A DNA stretch of 38,911 nucleotides from Chara braunii. Its lineage: Eukaryota; Streptophyta; Charophyceae; Charales; Characeae. Where the stretch lies: contig BFEA01000034.1 of assembly GCA_003427395.1 (NCBI GenBank), forward strand, positions 5,062,655-5,101,565, written 5' to 3'. Both the position numbers and the translations under genes were made by a program. A model generated the notes under the pieces. It had not been told where the DNA came from, did not search any database, and worked only from the letters and a program-made list of their open reading frames with translations. This document shows positions 9,187 to 19,848 of the stretch, piece after piece; the first letter of the stretch is position 1; each line of letters begins with the position of its first letter.

Positions 9187-9856
9187 GCCAAGGCATTCCC
9201 AAAATAACGTCGAAGTCCATATCCAAAATGTCGAACGTCACCGGTTTGCATACATGAGGTGTGAAATACACTGATACGGCCTCGATGTAGCGGTCGATAA
9301 GTTGTTGCGTCCTTCCGTCCTCCAACTTGATCGCCATCGGGTTTGCCTTCCTCCGAACTTGTGCGCTAAGGCCAACCCTTTGCACAAAGGCCTGGCTCAT
9401 GAAATTGCGAGACGCGCCGCTATCCAGCAAAGCGCTGTAGGACGCTTGCCCAACTTCGATGCGGACATAAAGGAGCGGTGCGTTGCTGTCATCATACCGC
9501 TGCTTGCTTAACTCGCGGGCCACCTTGGTAACATACGCAAGGATGTCCCCCACCGCAGCTTCATCCTCCGTGGGCGAAGTTGGTGGTGAATAGAAGGATA
9601 GATACGTGTGAAGATGAGCGCATAATGTTGCGCATTGTGGTCCCGACAAACGGTCAGTGGTCGGGAAGGAAGCCATGCGAAATCCTTGGACGTGAGCGGG
9701 TCCAATACCTCTATGTTGAACTCGTGCGCCGAATCCCGTGAAGAACCACTTGAAGACGAAAAGTTGCAGCTGCCGGACGGGAAAATGTCGCACACACATC
9801 TTGTCCTTGAGCATGAGTACCCAACGTAGGAACGAGCCGGGCAGCATAGTCCTCAT
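9125..9856 (-). pseudogene. Aspartic protease region of copy B
   Basis: From about residue 110 this frame is a clan AA retropepsin: SPPTSPTEDEAAVGD lead-in, LLYVRIEVGQASYSALLDSG with the active site DSGAS, KANPMAIKLEDGRTQQLID, and the C-terminal VILGMPWL. The first 80 or so residues are the shifted shadow of gag C-terminal sequence. The frame ends just after the protease. In an intact element this enzyme cleaves Gag-Pol. Active-site residues are intact although the surrounding frame is broken. Confidence 0.7.
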
Positions 9857-9947
9857 AAGAATCTAGAAGAGGAGGACTATCGACTTCCCCATGTGCCTCA
9901 GAACGAAGGGTGGTCACTCGCGAAGCGACCGGTTCCGAAGGCGTCAA
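9508..9947 (-). pseudogene. Gag C-terminal remnants of copy B, frameshifted
   Basis: Two overlapping frames carry consecutive pieces of one protein. 9947-9711 begins PSEPVASRVTTLRSEAHGEV and continues with LLDSYEDYAARLVPTL. 9795-9508 carries SSSSGSSRDSAHEFNIEVLD and KDFAWLPSRPLT. The protein then passes to the protease frame, so at least two frameshifts separate gag from protease. This segment is the part deleted from copy A. Confidence 0.6.
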
Positions 9948-10342
9948 GAGTGTTGTCGACTCACTCCCGGCGGTGCTTAGTTTTCCGATTTGCCTTTGCC
10001 TTTCAACGGGCAGCCCACTGTGTCGTGGAGATCGCTGTTACACCATAGCTATGTATCCCCAGCGGCCGCGGTCACCGCGGGCATGACCGCTGCGGGCGCA
10101 GTCGAAATCGGCACTCTGTGGCCAAGGGGAGGGGGGTCCTACCGATCGGGGTCGGGATTCCGGCGGCGCGAACAGGACCCCACCCCCACCCATTGAAAAA
10201 AAAGAAAAAGATAAAAAAATGGGGGGGCCCATTTTGGGGGGGGAGTAATGGACCCCCTCTTTATTTTTTTTACTTTTCTGTTTTCCGTTTAATTAGGCGA
10301 TTGCGCAGTTTTTTATTGATCATTTTTTTTTTTTTTTTTTTG

Positions 10343-10475
10343 NNNNNNNNNNNNNNNNNNNNNNNNNNNNNNNNNNNNNNNNNNNNNNNNNNNNNNNNNN
10401 NNNNNNNNNNNNNNNNNNNNNNNNNNNNNNNNNNNNNNNNNNNNNNNNNNNNNNNNNNNNNNNNNNNNNNNNNNN
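10343..10475. other. Assembly gap (133 N)
   Basis: A run of 133 Ns with a T-run on its left and a TGAT microsatellite on its right. Any frame crossing it is meaningless, and the two flanks may not be truly adjacent. Confidence 0.95.
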
Positions 10476-10490
10476 TGATTGATTGATTGG

Positions 10491-10527
<37 letters not shown>

Positions 10528-10597
10528 GGGGGAGGGGTCGGCCCCCCCCCCCGGCACACACAAACACACAAACACACACACACATATACACATATAC
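10476..10597. repeat. TGAT and CA microsatellites
   Basis: (TGAT)n with two TGGT variants at 10476-10526, then a G/C run, then imperfect (CA)n and CATATA at about 10555-10597. These explain the neighbouring assembly gap. Confidence 0.85.
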
Positions 10598-10960
10598 CCT
10601 CTTTATTATTATTATATATTTTTTATTATTATTATTTTTTATATATTTTTATAAAAATAAATTTTAAAATATGAAATAATAATTAATAAACTAGTAAAAT
10701 AAAATTTAGTTTTGGATAATTAATTAAATATTAAAAATATATATATATTTTTTAAAATAAATAATAAATTAAAAATTAAAAATTAAAAAATTAAAATTAA
10801 AATTTTTTAAGTAAAAAATAAAATTAAAAATTAAAAAAAAAACTTTTTATAAATCAATAAATAAATTATCAAATTTTATTTTATTTTTTTGTTTTTTTTA
10901 AATTATCTTTAATTTTTGTAAATAAAAATTAAAAAAAGTAATAACCATATAAATAGATAT
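10598..10960. repeat. A/T low-complexity tract
   Basis: Nearly pure A and T, built from TTAAAAATTAAAA-like words with almost no G or C. Similar shorter tracts lie at 16740-16870 and 19360-19450. Confidence 0.8.
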
Positions 10961-11961
10961 TCTTCTTCTTCCCGTTAATTAAAAAATAGAGACTGTTTTC
11001 ACGTGCCCTGAAAATTTGAAGAATACCATTCCAGCTAGATTGTAGGTATGCATCTCGTAAAATACACAACATCCTTGGACTAACCCCTGAAGACTAGAAC
11101 ACAACGTCGGTCTACGACAATTGCTTCATCGGTCCGAACCGACACAAACGCCACTCTGAAGACAACGACACTACAGAAAAGACAAACAAGAAAAGCAACT
11201 TTTCCTACGTACTCCATAGCTAATGCTTCACGCGTACAACAAAATACTGCACAGAGGCCTACACAGAATACAGAAAAGACAAAACTGAAAGATCCTAGGT
11301 GTTCATACATCCCTTACGGAGAAGCTACGAGACAAACGCAGTAGAAGATACGTTGAAAGCCCACTTCGACCTACAGTCAAAATCCATACCCTCCTCCTAC
11401 ATTACACCCATACGTACTCCGCCAAACACAAATTTCATACAATCGTAACCCCGAACAGAGCTAATACAAGGATAATATACCCCCCCCCACATGACAAGCT
11501 ATCACACAGTAGCCTTCAACAAATATACTAAGCAGATCATACCTACCCCCTACACAAAGGATACCCCCATTATGAAAGCGATTCCCAAACAAACATACAT
11601 GGCATCACCTACCCCCCCAAAGAAATGCTCCAACTACACAGCCCGCCTTCATACCCGTGCATTTCAATACCTGCAATTAAGAGTAACACACGCACTACGA
11701 AATTATTGCTTTTTATACACACTCGGATATGCTCACAAACGCAAGCACACGCATCCTCCCACTGCTATGCTCAAACACCTTTGTTCCTCGTCCTGACACT
11801 CTTCTTCTTCCTGTAACTCGAGTCCCCGCTACATTAGTGAACGAGCTCGTCTGCTCGCGTGCTGCATCGGGTTCCATAGCCTGTCCTCACGCACCACAAT
11901 GAGTCTTCGCAGTGCTTACATTGTTACCAGCTGACGGTACGCTACGGTTACATCTCCAGCT

Positions 11962-12101
11962 ATGGCGACATCTGACATCCCTGTGACACAAGCCATGACA
12001 GCTCAGGTGAGACTCGCTAACCGTTGCCCACCCCCTCCCCCACCCCTTCTTAACAGGAGCCTACTAAGCTAACCCCTCTGATGAGCTGCTATGGGTGCTA
12101 G
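11962..12101 (+). CDS. Possible tiny two-exon gene (29 codons)
   Basis: An ATG in the context AGCTATGGCG opens a 15-codon exon (MATSDIPVTQAMTAQ) ending CAG before GTGAGA, a good 5-prime splice site. Fifty bases on, after GCTAAC and a pyrimidine run, TTAACAG makes a good 3-prime site. The second exon (12057-12101) joins in phase and ends at TAG after 14 codons. The intron would be 12007-12056. The product is very short, so these signals may instead be the first exon of a larger gene with another acceptor. No homology is recognised. Confidence 0.25.
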
Positions 12102-12889
12102 GCGGCAAAAAGCGCGCTTAAGGGCATACATCCCCCCTATGGTTGGGTTTTTTTCCTAAAAAAAACCTCTCCTAACCCCTTAACTCTAACAGCTCCGATC
12201 TGCTTACATCATGGTGTTGTGTGTCTGCTGTGTGTGACTAATATGGACTACATGGCTTGGTCTAATGTCCCAAAGTTTCTTTGGGATGGCTGTGTTGATA
12301 CACAAACCCCCCCCCACACTCTCCCAGATCATTGATCCTGTTGCTATGGTTGGGGTCGACTCCCCTCCACTTTAGACGTGGCCATCTGTCCAACCTAACC
12401 CTTCACCACAGATACACCATCCTAACTAAACCTAATTCCCCAACCCACAACCCAACTACCCCCCATCCCGCCACCTTCATTTCCCCAGCTCCCCCCTCAC
12501 CCCTCTCCCCACCCGCCACCTGCAACACTTATAATCCATATGGCCACACTATATATATTCAAGTTCTCTTATGATGTTCATAACACGCTATAGCACCACA
12601 AAACTAGCATTCTTTCTTGTGATTATACATAAAAATACACATGCATGTCATCATTTGGAAATCTATACCTACAATTACTATCTCAATATCATTGCCCAAC
12701 CTCCCATACACCAGCTACTTATGTCCCCATTAGCTTTATACTCACTTCTCGCAATTTCGCTACCCCCTCTGTTTTAACATAGTAACCAAATAATAAAAAT
12801 ATTCAATTTATGCAGGCATATTGACTACGATAAGGCCGACGGTACTTTCACATCGATATTATTTCTGAGTACTTTGCATTGCGATGTCC
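12102..12889. other. A/C-rich intergenic stretch
   Basis: The plus strand is rich in A and C (CCCC runs near 12310-12520) with small open frames that are compositional. No gene is supported. Confidence 0.4.
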
Positions 12890-13160
12890 TAAGCTTGTTT
12901 GTTGTCTTCAATATTCCCTGCATAATGATATGAAAGCTATAGTATCAAAATTTTTAATAACTAGTTATGCGTGATTCCATTGTGTAACCTCAGTCCGTTT
13001 TGTGTTTCTCTACTGTGGCTTAAATATAGATGATCATTATTAATATTTTTGCGCTCGTATGACCTCAGTCTGTCTTGTTTGCTGCAATATTCCCTTCGTA
13101 ATTTATTTTGTGGAAAAATGATGTATCAAAATTGTTAAAACTTAAAAACTAGGTTTGCGC
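12890..13160. repeat. Diverged direct repeat of about 184 bp
   Basis: 12890-12975 and 13074-13160 share the ordered words TTGTTTG, AATATTCCCT, TATCAAAATT, AACTAG and TGCG. Two copies of CCTCAGTC(C/T)GT lie nearby. The copies are diverged. Confidence 0.45.
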
Positions 13161-13312
13161 TAAGTTTGGTACAGTCGATTGCCACACAATATAACGAAAT
13201 CAACCCCCTCGCTATTAATGGTCCCGAACAAGACTTTACAGAAGCCCCTGTAACTAAAATTTAAACATGGGACTACGCAGCATAAACGCTACCACTTTTT
13301 AATTAGTAGCCA

Positions 13313-15693
13313 TTCAATACGATGGTAAATCGTTGATTAGGTCTACGTCGCCTACCAGACACTCGGATGGTCCTTCCTTGACAAGACCCATAACAAAGAG
13401 TAAATATTGTACAACATATGTTTGGATTAGATATCCTAGATTTAATCAAAAGCGCAATCATGTCTTTTGTGTAAAGAACATCATAGCTTATAATTTCCCG
13501 CGCTAGAAATGCATTCGGAACACTTAGTGCGTTAGAATGTAACTCTTAATGAAACACAAAACATTAACGATTAGAGAAAAATTTCCTCTCTGTTTCCATT
13601 TCACCTTTTCTCTAGCCTCGCATACTTATCTTTTTCTCAATTTTCTTTAATAGTCCACTAATGATGTATTAGGACTAATTTTAATAAATTAGGTGTCTAC
13701 TTAAGTTCCATAAAAATTCCCTTGACTGTGTGGTGACTGAGTACGAGACACATATAGCCTAGTGCTAACGATAAGTGTTTTTTGATATTTCGTAATTTTC
13801 CTAAATAAGTAAAGGATATGCGTTATGTACGTAACTATGTAATTTTGCATCGTTTTTTATGCATTTGTTATTTTAATTCATGAACGCGAACAAAATTTTC
13901 ACGAACATACATGTATATTTGCTTATTAAGATAATGTCAGTTATCACTCTGAATTTAACAAACGAGGATTTATGTGAACGCTGGTGACATTAATTTGAGT
14001 TGCTATATTACGAATAAAGGATTTTTCGCTACTGGCAGTATAACATGCTTAGGATATCCGCCGCCTCGTAACTTATGAATTCCTCCACGTAAAAAGTATA
14101 CTCGAAATATTTAAGCACTACAAATCGTGACGTATATTCAATACTAAACTTTATTCTTGTTTATTACCCCTAAAACATAAAATTATAAGAAAATCTTCCT
14201 AGCCCTGCTTTGTTACACCTTCTCACCTCCCTTCCTGTTGAAAGTTTTGCATTATGATATGCTAACTCGTTGCCCCCTCACGTCACCAGTCCCGTGATGA
14301 TACTCCAGGAATGTTTATCAAGATTGCTTTGTTTACGTATTTCATTTTATTATTTTTTCTAACTACACAATACATATGAATTGCCCTCGTATTCGCATCG
14401 ATTTGCATCATGATTAATCCCGTCATGCATTTGAAAAGTGTTGATTAATCCGCCTATACGAATAAATATTTTCTCGTGGGTATATACATACTTAATCTTG
14501 TAATTACTATGATATTATACTATTGTATTTAAGTATACCATATATTATCTTTCGATTGCTTCACAAACAACAGTATATGCTGGTACATGTGTTAACAAGG
14601 CACTGTAAAACATTGTACTAAGTATTGAATATCAGGATTTTATCGCAACTATCCCTGTAAACGTTCTACTGTGTCTGTGAATATAAGAATACATGATGAA
14701 TGCTTTCACAATCCTGAAAACCGTTGTCCGCATAATCGTTGTGGGCTGATACAGTGTTATTGATTCTAAGAGAATCACTGGGTTACTTGTTGTTAAGAGA
14801 TTATAGCTTTTTGATCGCGTGTTAGATTATACTCCTTCAATACGATGTTAAATCGTTGATTACGGTTACGACGCCTACCCGACACTTGCATGGTCCTTAC
14901 TTGGCAAGACCCATAATGAACAGTAAATATCGTATACTGCTTCCATTCCACCTTGTTAATGGTGCCCTGATCTTTTACTCAACTCTCGTTAATGGTGCCC
15001 TGATGATGTATTAGAACTAATATTAATAAATTAGGTCTCTACTTAAATTCTAGAAAAATTCCCTTGATTGTGTGGTGTCTGAGTACGAGACACATGTAGC
15101 CTGGTGCTAACGATAAGTGTTTGCATTATGATTGATACTTCGTTATTTTCCTAAATAAGTAAAGGACATGCCCTGTGTACGTTATTACGTAGTTTTGCAT
15201 CATTCGCTCATGCATTTGTTAGTTTAATTCATAAACGCGAACAAGATTTTCACGTACATACGTATATATTTGATTATTAAGATAATGTCAGTTATCACTC
15301 GGATTTTAAAAAACTAGGATTTATGTGGACGCTGGTGTCATTAATTTGAGTTGCTACTTTTCCTAAAAGCAACACCCGACAGTACAATAGGCTTAGGATA
15401 TCCACCGCCTCGTAACTTATGAGTTCCCCCTCATAAAGTATACTCGAAATATTTAAACACTATAAATCGTGACGCATGATCATTTGCTAAACATTAATCT
15501 TGTTATTATAAGGGAATATTCCTAACCCTGCTCTGTTACACCTTCTCACCTCCCTTCCAGTTGAAAGTTTTGCATTATGATATGCTAACTCAATGCCCCC
15601 TTCACGTCACCTGTCCCGTGATGGTATTGTAGGACCGATTATCCATTTTGCTTTGTATAAGTGTTTCATTATGACTGATATATATATTTGTGA

Positions 15694-15730
<37 letters not shown>

Positions 15731-16230
15731 AACTACACAATACATATGACTTACCCTTGTAATAGTCATGATTAATTCCGTCACATATTGGAAAGGTGTT
15801 GTTTAATTCTTTCATACGGATACACACTTTCGCCTATGTGTGTACATGCTTAATCTTGTAAGTACTGTAAGTATTTTACTAATTATTATTATATCTAAAT
15901 ATACCATATATTATCATTCGATTTCTTCACTAACGACTATATATGCTTGTACAGGTGATAACAAGATACTGTAAAACATTGTATTAAGTACCAGGGCTTA
16001 ATCGCAATTATCCCTGTAAACGTTCTACTATGTTTGCGAATACAACAATGCATGATGTATGTTTTCACAATCCTGAGAACTGTTGTCCGCCTAGTCGTTT
16101 AGGGCTAATATTCGTATTCATAGAGATAACATTTTTTTTGAAATATATATACATATAACCTTAACGGTGTTATTGATTCCAACAGAAACACTGGGTTATT
16201 CGCTGTTAGGAAATTATAGTTTTTTTTGGC
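13313..16230. repeat. Tandem duplication, 1.4-1.5 kb unit, two copies
   Basis: Unit 1 (13313-14835) and unit 2 (14836-16230) share long matching stretches in the same order. Examples are TTCAATACGATG(G/T)TAAATCG at the start, CCTAAATAAGTAAAGGA, CTTAGGATATCC(G/A)CCGCC, GAAAGTTTTGCATTATGATA, and CCTGTAAACGTTCTACT near the end. Unit 2 lacks about 200 bp found at 13395-13680 of unit 1. Substitutions are spread evenly, so the duplication is old. Neither unit has a long ORF. It may be two monomers of a long-period satellite. Confidence 0.8.
15696..15725. repeat. (TA)n microsatellite
   Basis: An uninterrupted TA run of about 30 bases inside the second tandem unit. It is absent from the first. Confidence 0.9.
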
Positions 16231-18277
16231 TTTATCGTAGTCAGCGATGGTATCATCATGCCTTTACAATTGATCTGTCTTGAGTAGGCTATCATGAGTA
16301 ACCATATGAATAGAATTTTCGTACCCTATTGCTATAAGTGATGTAACGAGTAAAACCTGAAGTCGTGTGGCATAATACTATTGATTGGGTCAGTACGATT
16401 CAACGATTCATGACGAACCATTTGAATGGAATCACTTCGTCATAAAATAAGCCGACAAACCCAAATTTACGGGTAGAAAGTCTGATGAAAATCTATAACT
16501 ACCGGTCATCGAGTGAAGTAGAAAACCATATTTTAAGAGCGTATGTATGATGTTTACCTTATATATGGGGTAAAGATTATGAGCTACGCCCCACCATAAT
16601 GAACAATTACTGTATGGTGACATTTGTGGACCGAAAACATTCACATGCTGATTTGTTCTTAAGATATGGTAGTACCCTCCTGGCTATAACGACTTCAACT
16701 ACCTCGATTAGGTAGATGGGTAGATATAAAATTATTTAGGATTTATTTAATATATATATATATATATAAATTTAAAAATTAAAAATTAAAAATTAAAAAT
16801 TAAAAAAACAAAAATTAAATTTTTATAAATTAAAAATAACCTGTAATAATATTTCTTACAATATAAAATTAAAAATAAGATGTAGAATATTGAGGGAATG
16901 TCTTGAAATATGGTTATACAATCAGGCGTATGGGTCTGATTGATTTTGAATTTTTAAACATATTTTTTATTTTTTCAAAAAGTAATCGGAAGAGACAAAC
17001 GCACAATCACGATTGCAAACAAAACAAAAAATACTCTGATGATGACAAAACATCGAAACACAGCCTAGAGAAAAGTAGTTCGACGTAAACAAAACATCAA
17101 AATGTACAGATATGCCCAAAAATTATGGTCCATTAAAATTCCCCCCAAAAAAACCTCAAAAGATCGCCAATTATGATGTAAGCATTCAAACCACGGACAA
17201 ACTCGCCGCTATTCTTATGATCAATATCGTAAACCTTTTATACATAGGACTACACAATCATGTACCATTCGGCGCTACTATTTATGCTTTTCGCATCACC
17301 CGCTTACCACAGCAAATCCAGACCTACTCTCTAATTACCACAATTTGACTCCTAATAGGACACTCATTAGGAACAATCAGATGTGCATAGTATTAGAGAA
17401 ACTCACATACACACAAATACTCAAATATTAAAAAACATGATACACATATAACCTACATACACCTGTATACACATGACCCAAGTTATTTACTAACCATAGA
17501 TCTACATGCAATTACTTAATTAATGATCCAACCGAAGCACGTCCAAGAAAAATTTGTTTGTTATACAGACACTCGCCAAACAATATAGGTCATCAATACG
17601 TCCCAAGTTAACCCCTACTGTCGTCAAAAATGGAGAGATCGTCAAATTTTTAACCGAACCCTTAGCTTTTCACTGCCTCATTGCACAAGCCTAACCTTCA
17701 AAATTTGTGGGAAGCTCCATTTCAGTACACCCTCAGGGAACGTACGAAGTACGAGAACAAACGGAGCACATCTTAAAAAAACTTTGGTCATACACTAAAA
17801 CAGTATGGCGTATCAAGATAAAATCCCCCAGTGGCGAACAAATTTCACCAAAAAATGATCAAATTATCCAAACACTAAACCGAATCTTCGGTTATTCATT
17901 CTCAAGTCCTGTAAATCCATCCCGGATTCACTTGAAATCTTCCATGCTATACACTATGCATTCATATTAACTCATGTTCTAATGACTGTTACTCATCCTG
18001 CTCCAACCGTGCTTAGATTAGTTATTTAATGAACGCTACCCAACGCTTACTTGGCCCCACACTAGAAACGATCCATAAGGCAACCTACGCTCCTCGTAGT
18101 ACGCATGCTGCCTTAATCTAGGGGTTTGCAGACAAAACGCTACCCAACTTTACACCACTCGTATAACCAGGCTTATACTCCAGGCTAGAATAAGACCCCC
18201 CTCGAATCCGCAGCAACAAGATCAGTCATGATGAGCATGCACACTACCCAGAAAAGATAACCCAGCTTATGCTCTCA
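16231..18277. other. AT-rich and A/C-rich stretch, no recognised gene
   Basis: It includes a (TA)n and AATTAAAA tract at 16740-16870. Open frames at 16903-17088, 17112-17348 and 17707-17970 have plausible residues in places (HILKKLWSYTKTVWRIKIKS in the last) but no motif or splice support. Confidence 0.35.
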
Positions 18278-18745
18278 TTACCACTCATAACCATCCCCTA
18301 TGCTCAATACACCACGCATATTGCTGCGACCGCTCAAAGGTGCTTCGAGCACAGCCTCCCACTCAACAAAGCCAATCTGCTGCTCCGCATGTTCTTGCAA
18401 TAGATCGCTTGTCAGTAATCCCACCATCTCCGCCAACACATCCACCCCCCCACGTGGCACATCGTTTGGAACATCCCCCGATGTCTTTGTCACGAAGACG
18501 GTCACTTCGCAAAGCAGGTCATCCCAACAGCCTAGGCCCACACACAACTTCAGAACCAACCGCCCATCGGCGGTAACACGATAGTGACGAACATTGCTAC
18601 ACGTCACACGCAGGCTATACCTAAAATCCATATCACCTCCTTCACCCCGGCGATGACGAAGCTCCTGGACCTCAATTGTCTTGCCATGAACCTCACCCAC
18701 GCATGTGGTTACCATATCCATGGTTATACTAAGGGCAGGCCACAC
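18278..18745 (-). CDS. Unrecognised ORF, 155 codons
   Basis: A minus-strand frame with G-rich first codon positions, as in real coding DNA, and a balanced product (TIEVQELRHRRGEGGDMDF, HYRVTADGRLVLKLCVGLG, VDVLAEMVGLLTSDLLQEH, ending SIGDGYEW). The overlapping plus-strand frames are Ser/Thr/Pro-rich and look compositional. The annotated start is GTG, and a better start or splice acceptor is ATG at residue 9 or 11. Upstream in frame there are stops. No domain is recognised. It could be one exon. Confidence 0.4.
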   Translation of the reverse strand: MWPALSITMDMVTTCVGEVHGKTIEVQELRHRRGEGGDMDFRYSLRVTCSNVRHYRVTADGRLVLKLCVGLGCWDDLLCEVTVFVTKTSGDVPNDVPRGGVDVLAEMVGLLTSDLLQEHAEQQIGFVEWEAVLEAPLSGRSNMRGVLSIGDGYEW

Positions 18746-19848
18746 TTATACCTTAGAAAATCAACTCCTGTCCGAGACGAAACACGCACGAGTTGGCCCC
18801 AAAATTCAAGTAAAGATCCGCCTCTGAGCACATACAAATCATGTATTACACTCTGCAAACTCCAATTGCTTTACTCTGTTTCGCCACGTCAAATGACACT
18901 CATGGAATGCGCAGATAGTTGTCCACAACGGAGTACATTCTGCCACACACTACTCCGTAGAATCGCTACCATGAAACCCAAGGCTAACTCAGTAACGAGC
19001 ATACTAACTAGTAGAATGCACGTCCAGTTTTATACCTATTCGACCATCAGCCCAACCAGCTGAACCCACACATACACCCCTATCGAAAAAGAATTCACCT
19101 AGAACAAAACGAGAGCCTAGACAATAATTGAGAACTCACTCAAAATATTAACCGCTCTCCGGCTAAGCCCTACGCCCAACACGAAAAAATGCAAAGGCTA
19201 CCTACTGAGATTAAAAACCATTTAACACAGTCCTGGGTTTAGACAAGCCCCCTTGCAAGCACCAGCATTAAAACCTGACAAGAATATGAAACTTCAGGGA
19301 CGTGCGCAGCAATACGCTCACCTTATTCCAAACACAGACATATTGCCCTTTAAATTTTGAAAAACAAAATTAATATGAGAAAATAAAATAATAATTAAAA
19401 AAAAAAATTAATTAAAATTAATTAAAAAACATAAATCTTACACTTAAAAAGCAAAGTAAAATTAACTCTTTTTCACAAAAACCATAAATTATACGCTGTC
19501 ACACCGCACATCTCCTGTCACATTACCGCAAACACAAGGTAACACAACAAGACACCCTATATCCACACTCTGGACACCAATTGGCAATACTCATCACTGT
19601 TCGTTCGTACGCGTATACACATACACACCACGATCCAGATACTACATATATTAGAAATTAAAAATAAAAAACGATGCCTGCGCAGAATGCATAAATCGAC
19701 CCCTTACCATCCGAATATGTTTGTTACAACACTATTACGTGGCAACCGTCATATAGATTATCATATCCCTTTGGGAACGCCATAAGATTGACCAACCGAA
19801 TACACGTGGTATAACTAATACTAAATATATAACCGCAACGTGTGCAGG

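Larger units (their letters stand above)
6269..10005 (-). mobile_element. Ty3/gypsy retrotransposon copy B, non-autonomous
   Basis: Minus-strand order: remnants of the gag C-terminus (9947-9508, frameshifted), aspartic protease (to 9125), protease-RT linker (9186-8848), RT start fused to integrase C-terminus (8897-8478), chromodomain-like tail (8465-8280), polypurine tract (8230-8219) and LTR (8218-6269). The gag N-terminus present in copy A is missing here, and the element is cut off near 10000. It shares the RT-to-integrase deletion with copy A. Confidence 0.75.

Noticed and set aside
10118-10593. Open frames running through the N gap
   Set aside because: Most codons are unknown bases, and the rest is poly-A and TGAT microsatellite.
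11080-11310. Hydrophobic Cys/Val-rich minus-strand ORF
   Set aside because: It looks like a membrane protein but is the complement of A/C-rich sequence with no supporting signal.
16248-16262. TGGTATCATCATGCC as an LTR primer-binding site
   Set aside because: Only the first eight bases match the initiator-tRNA-type site, and no LTR end adjoins it.
18300-19063. Plus-strand ORFs overlapping the 155-codon minus ORF
   Set aside because: They are Ser/Thr/Pro/His-rich with no codon bias, while the minus frame shows better coding character.
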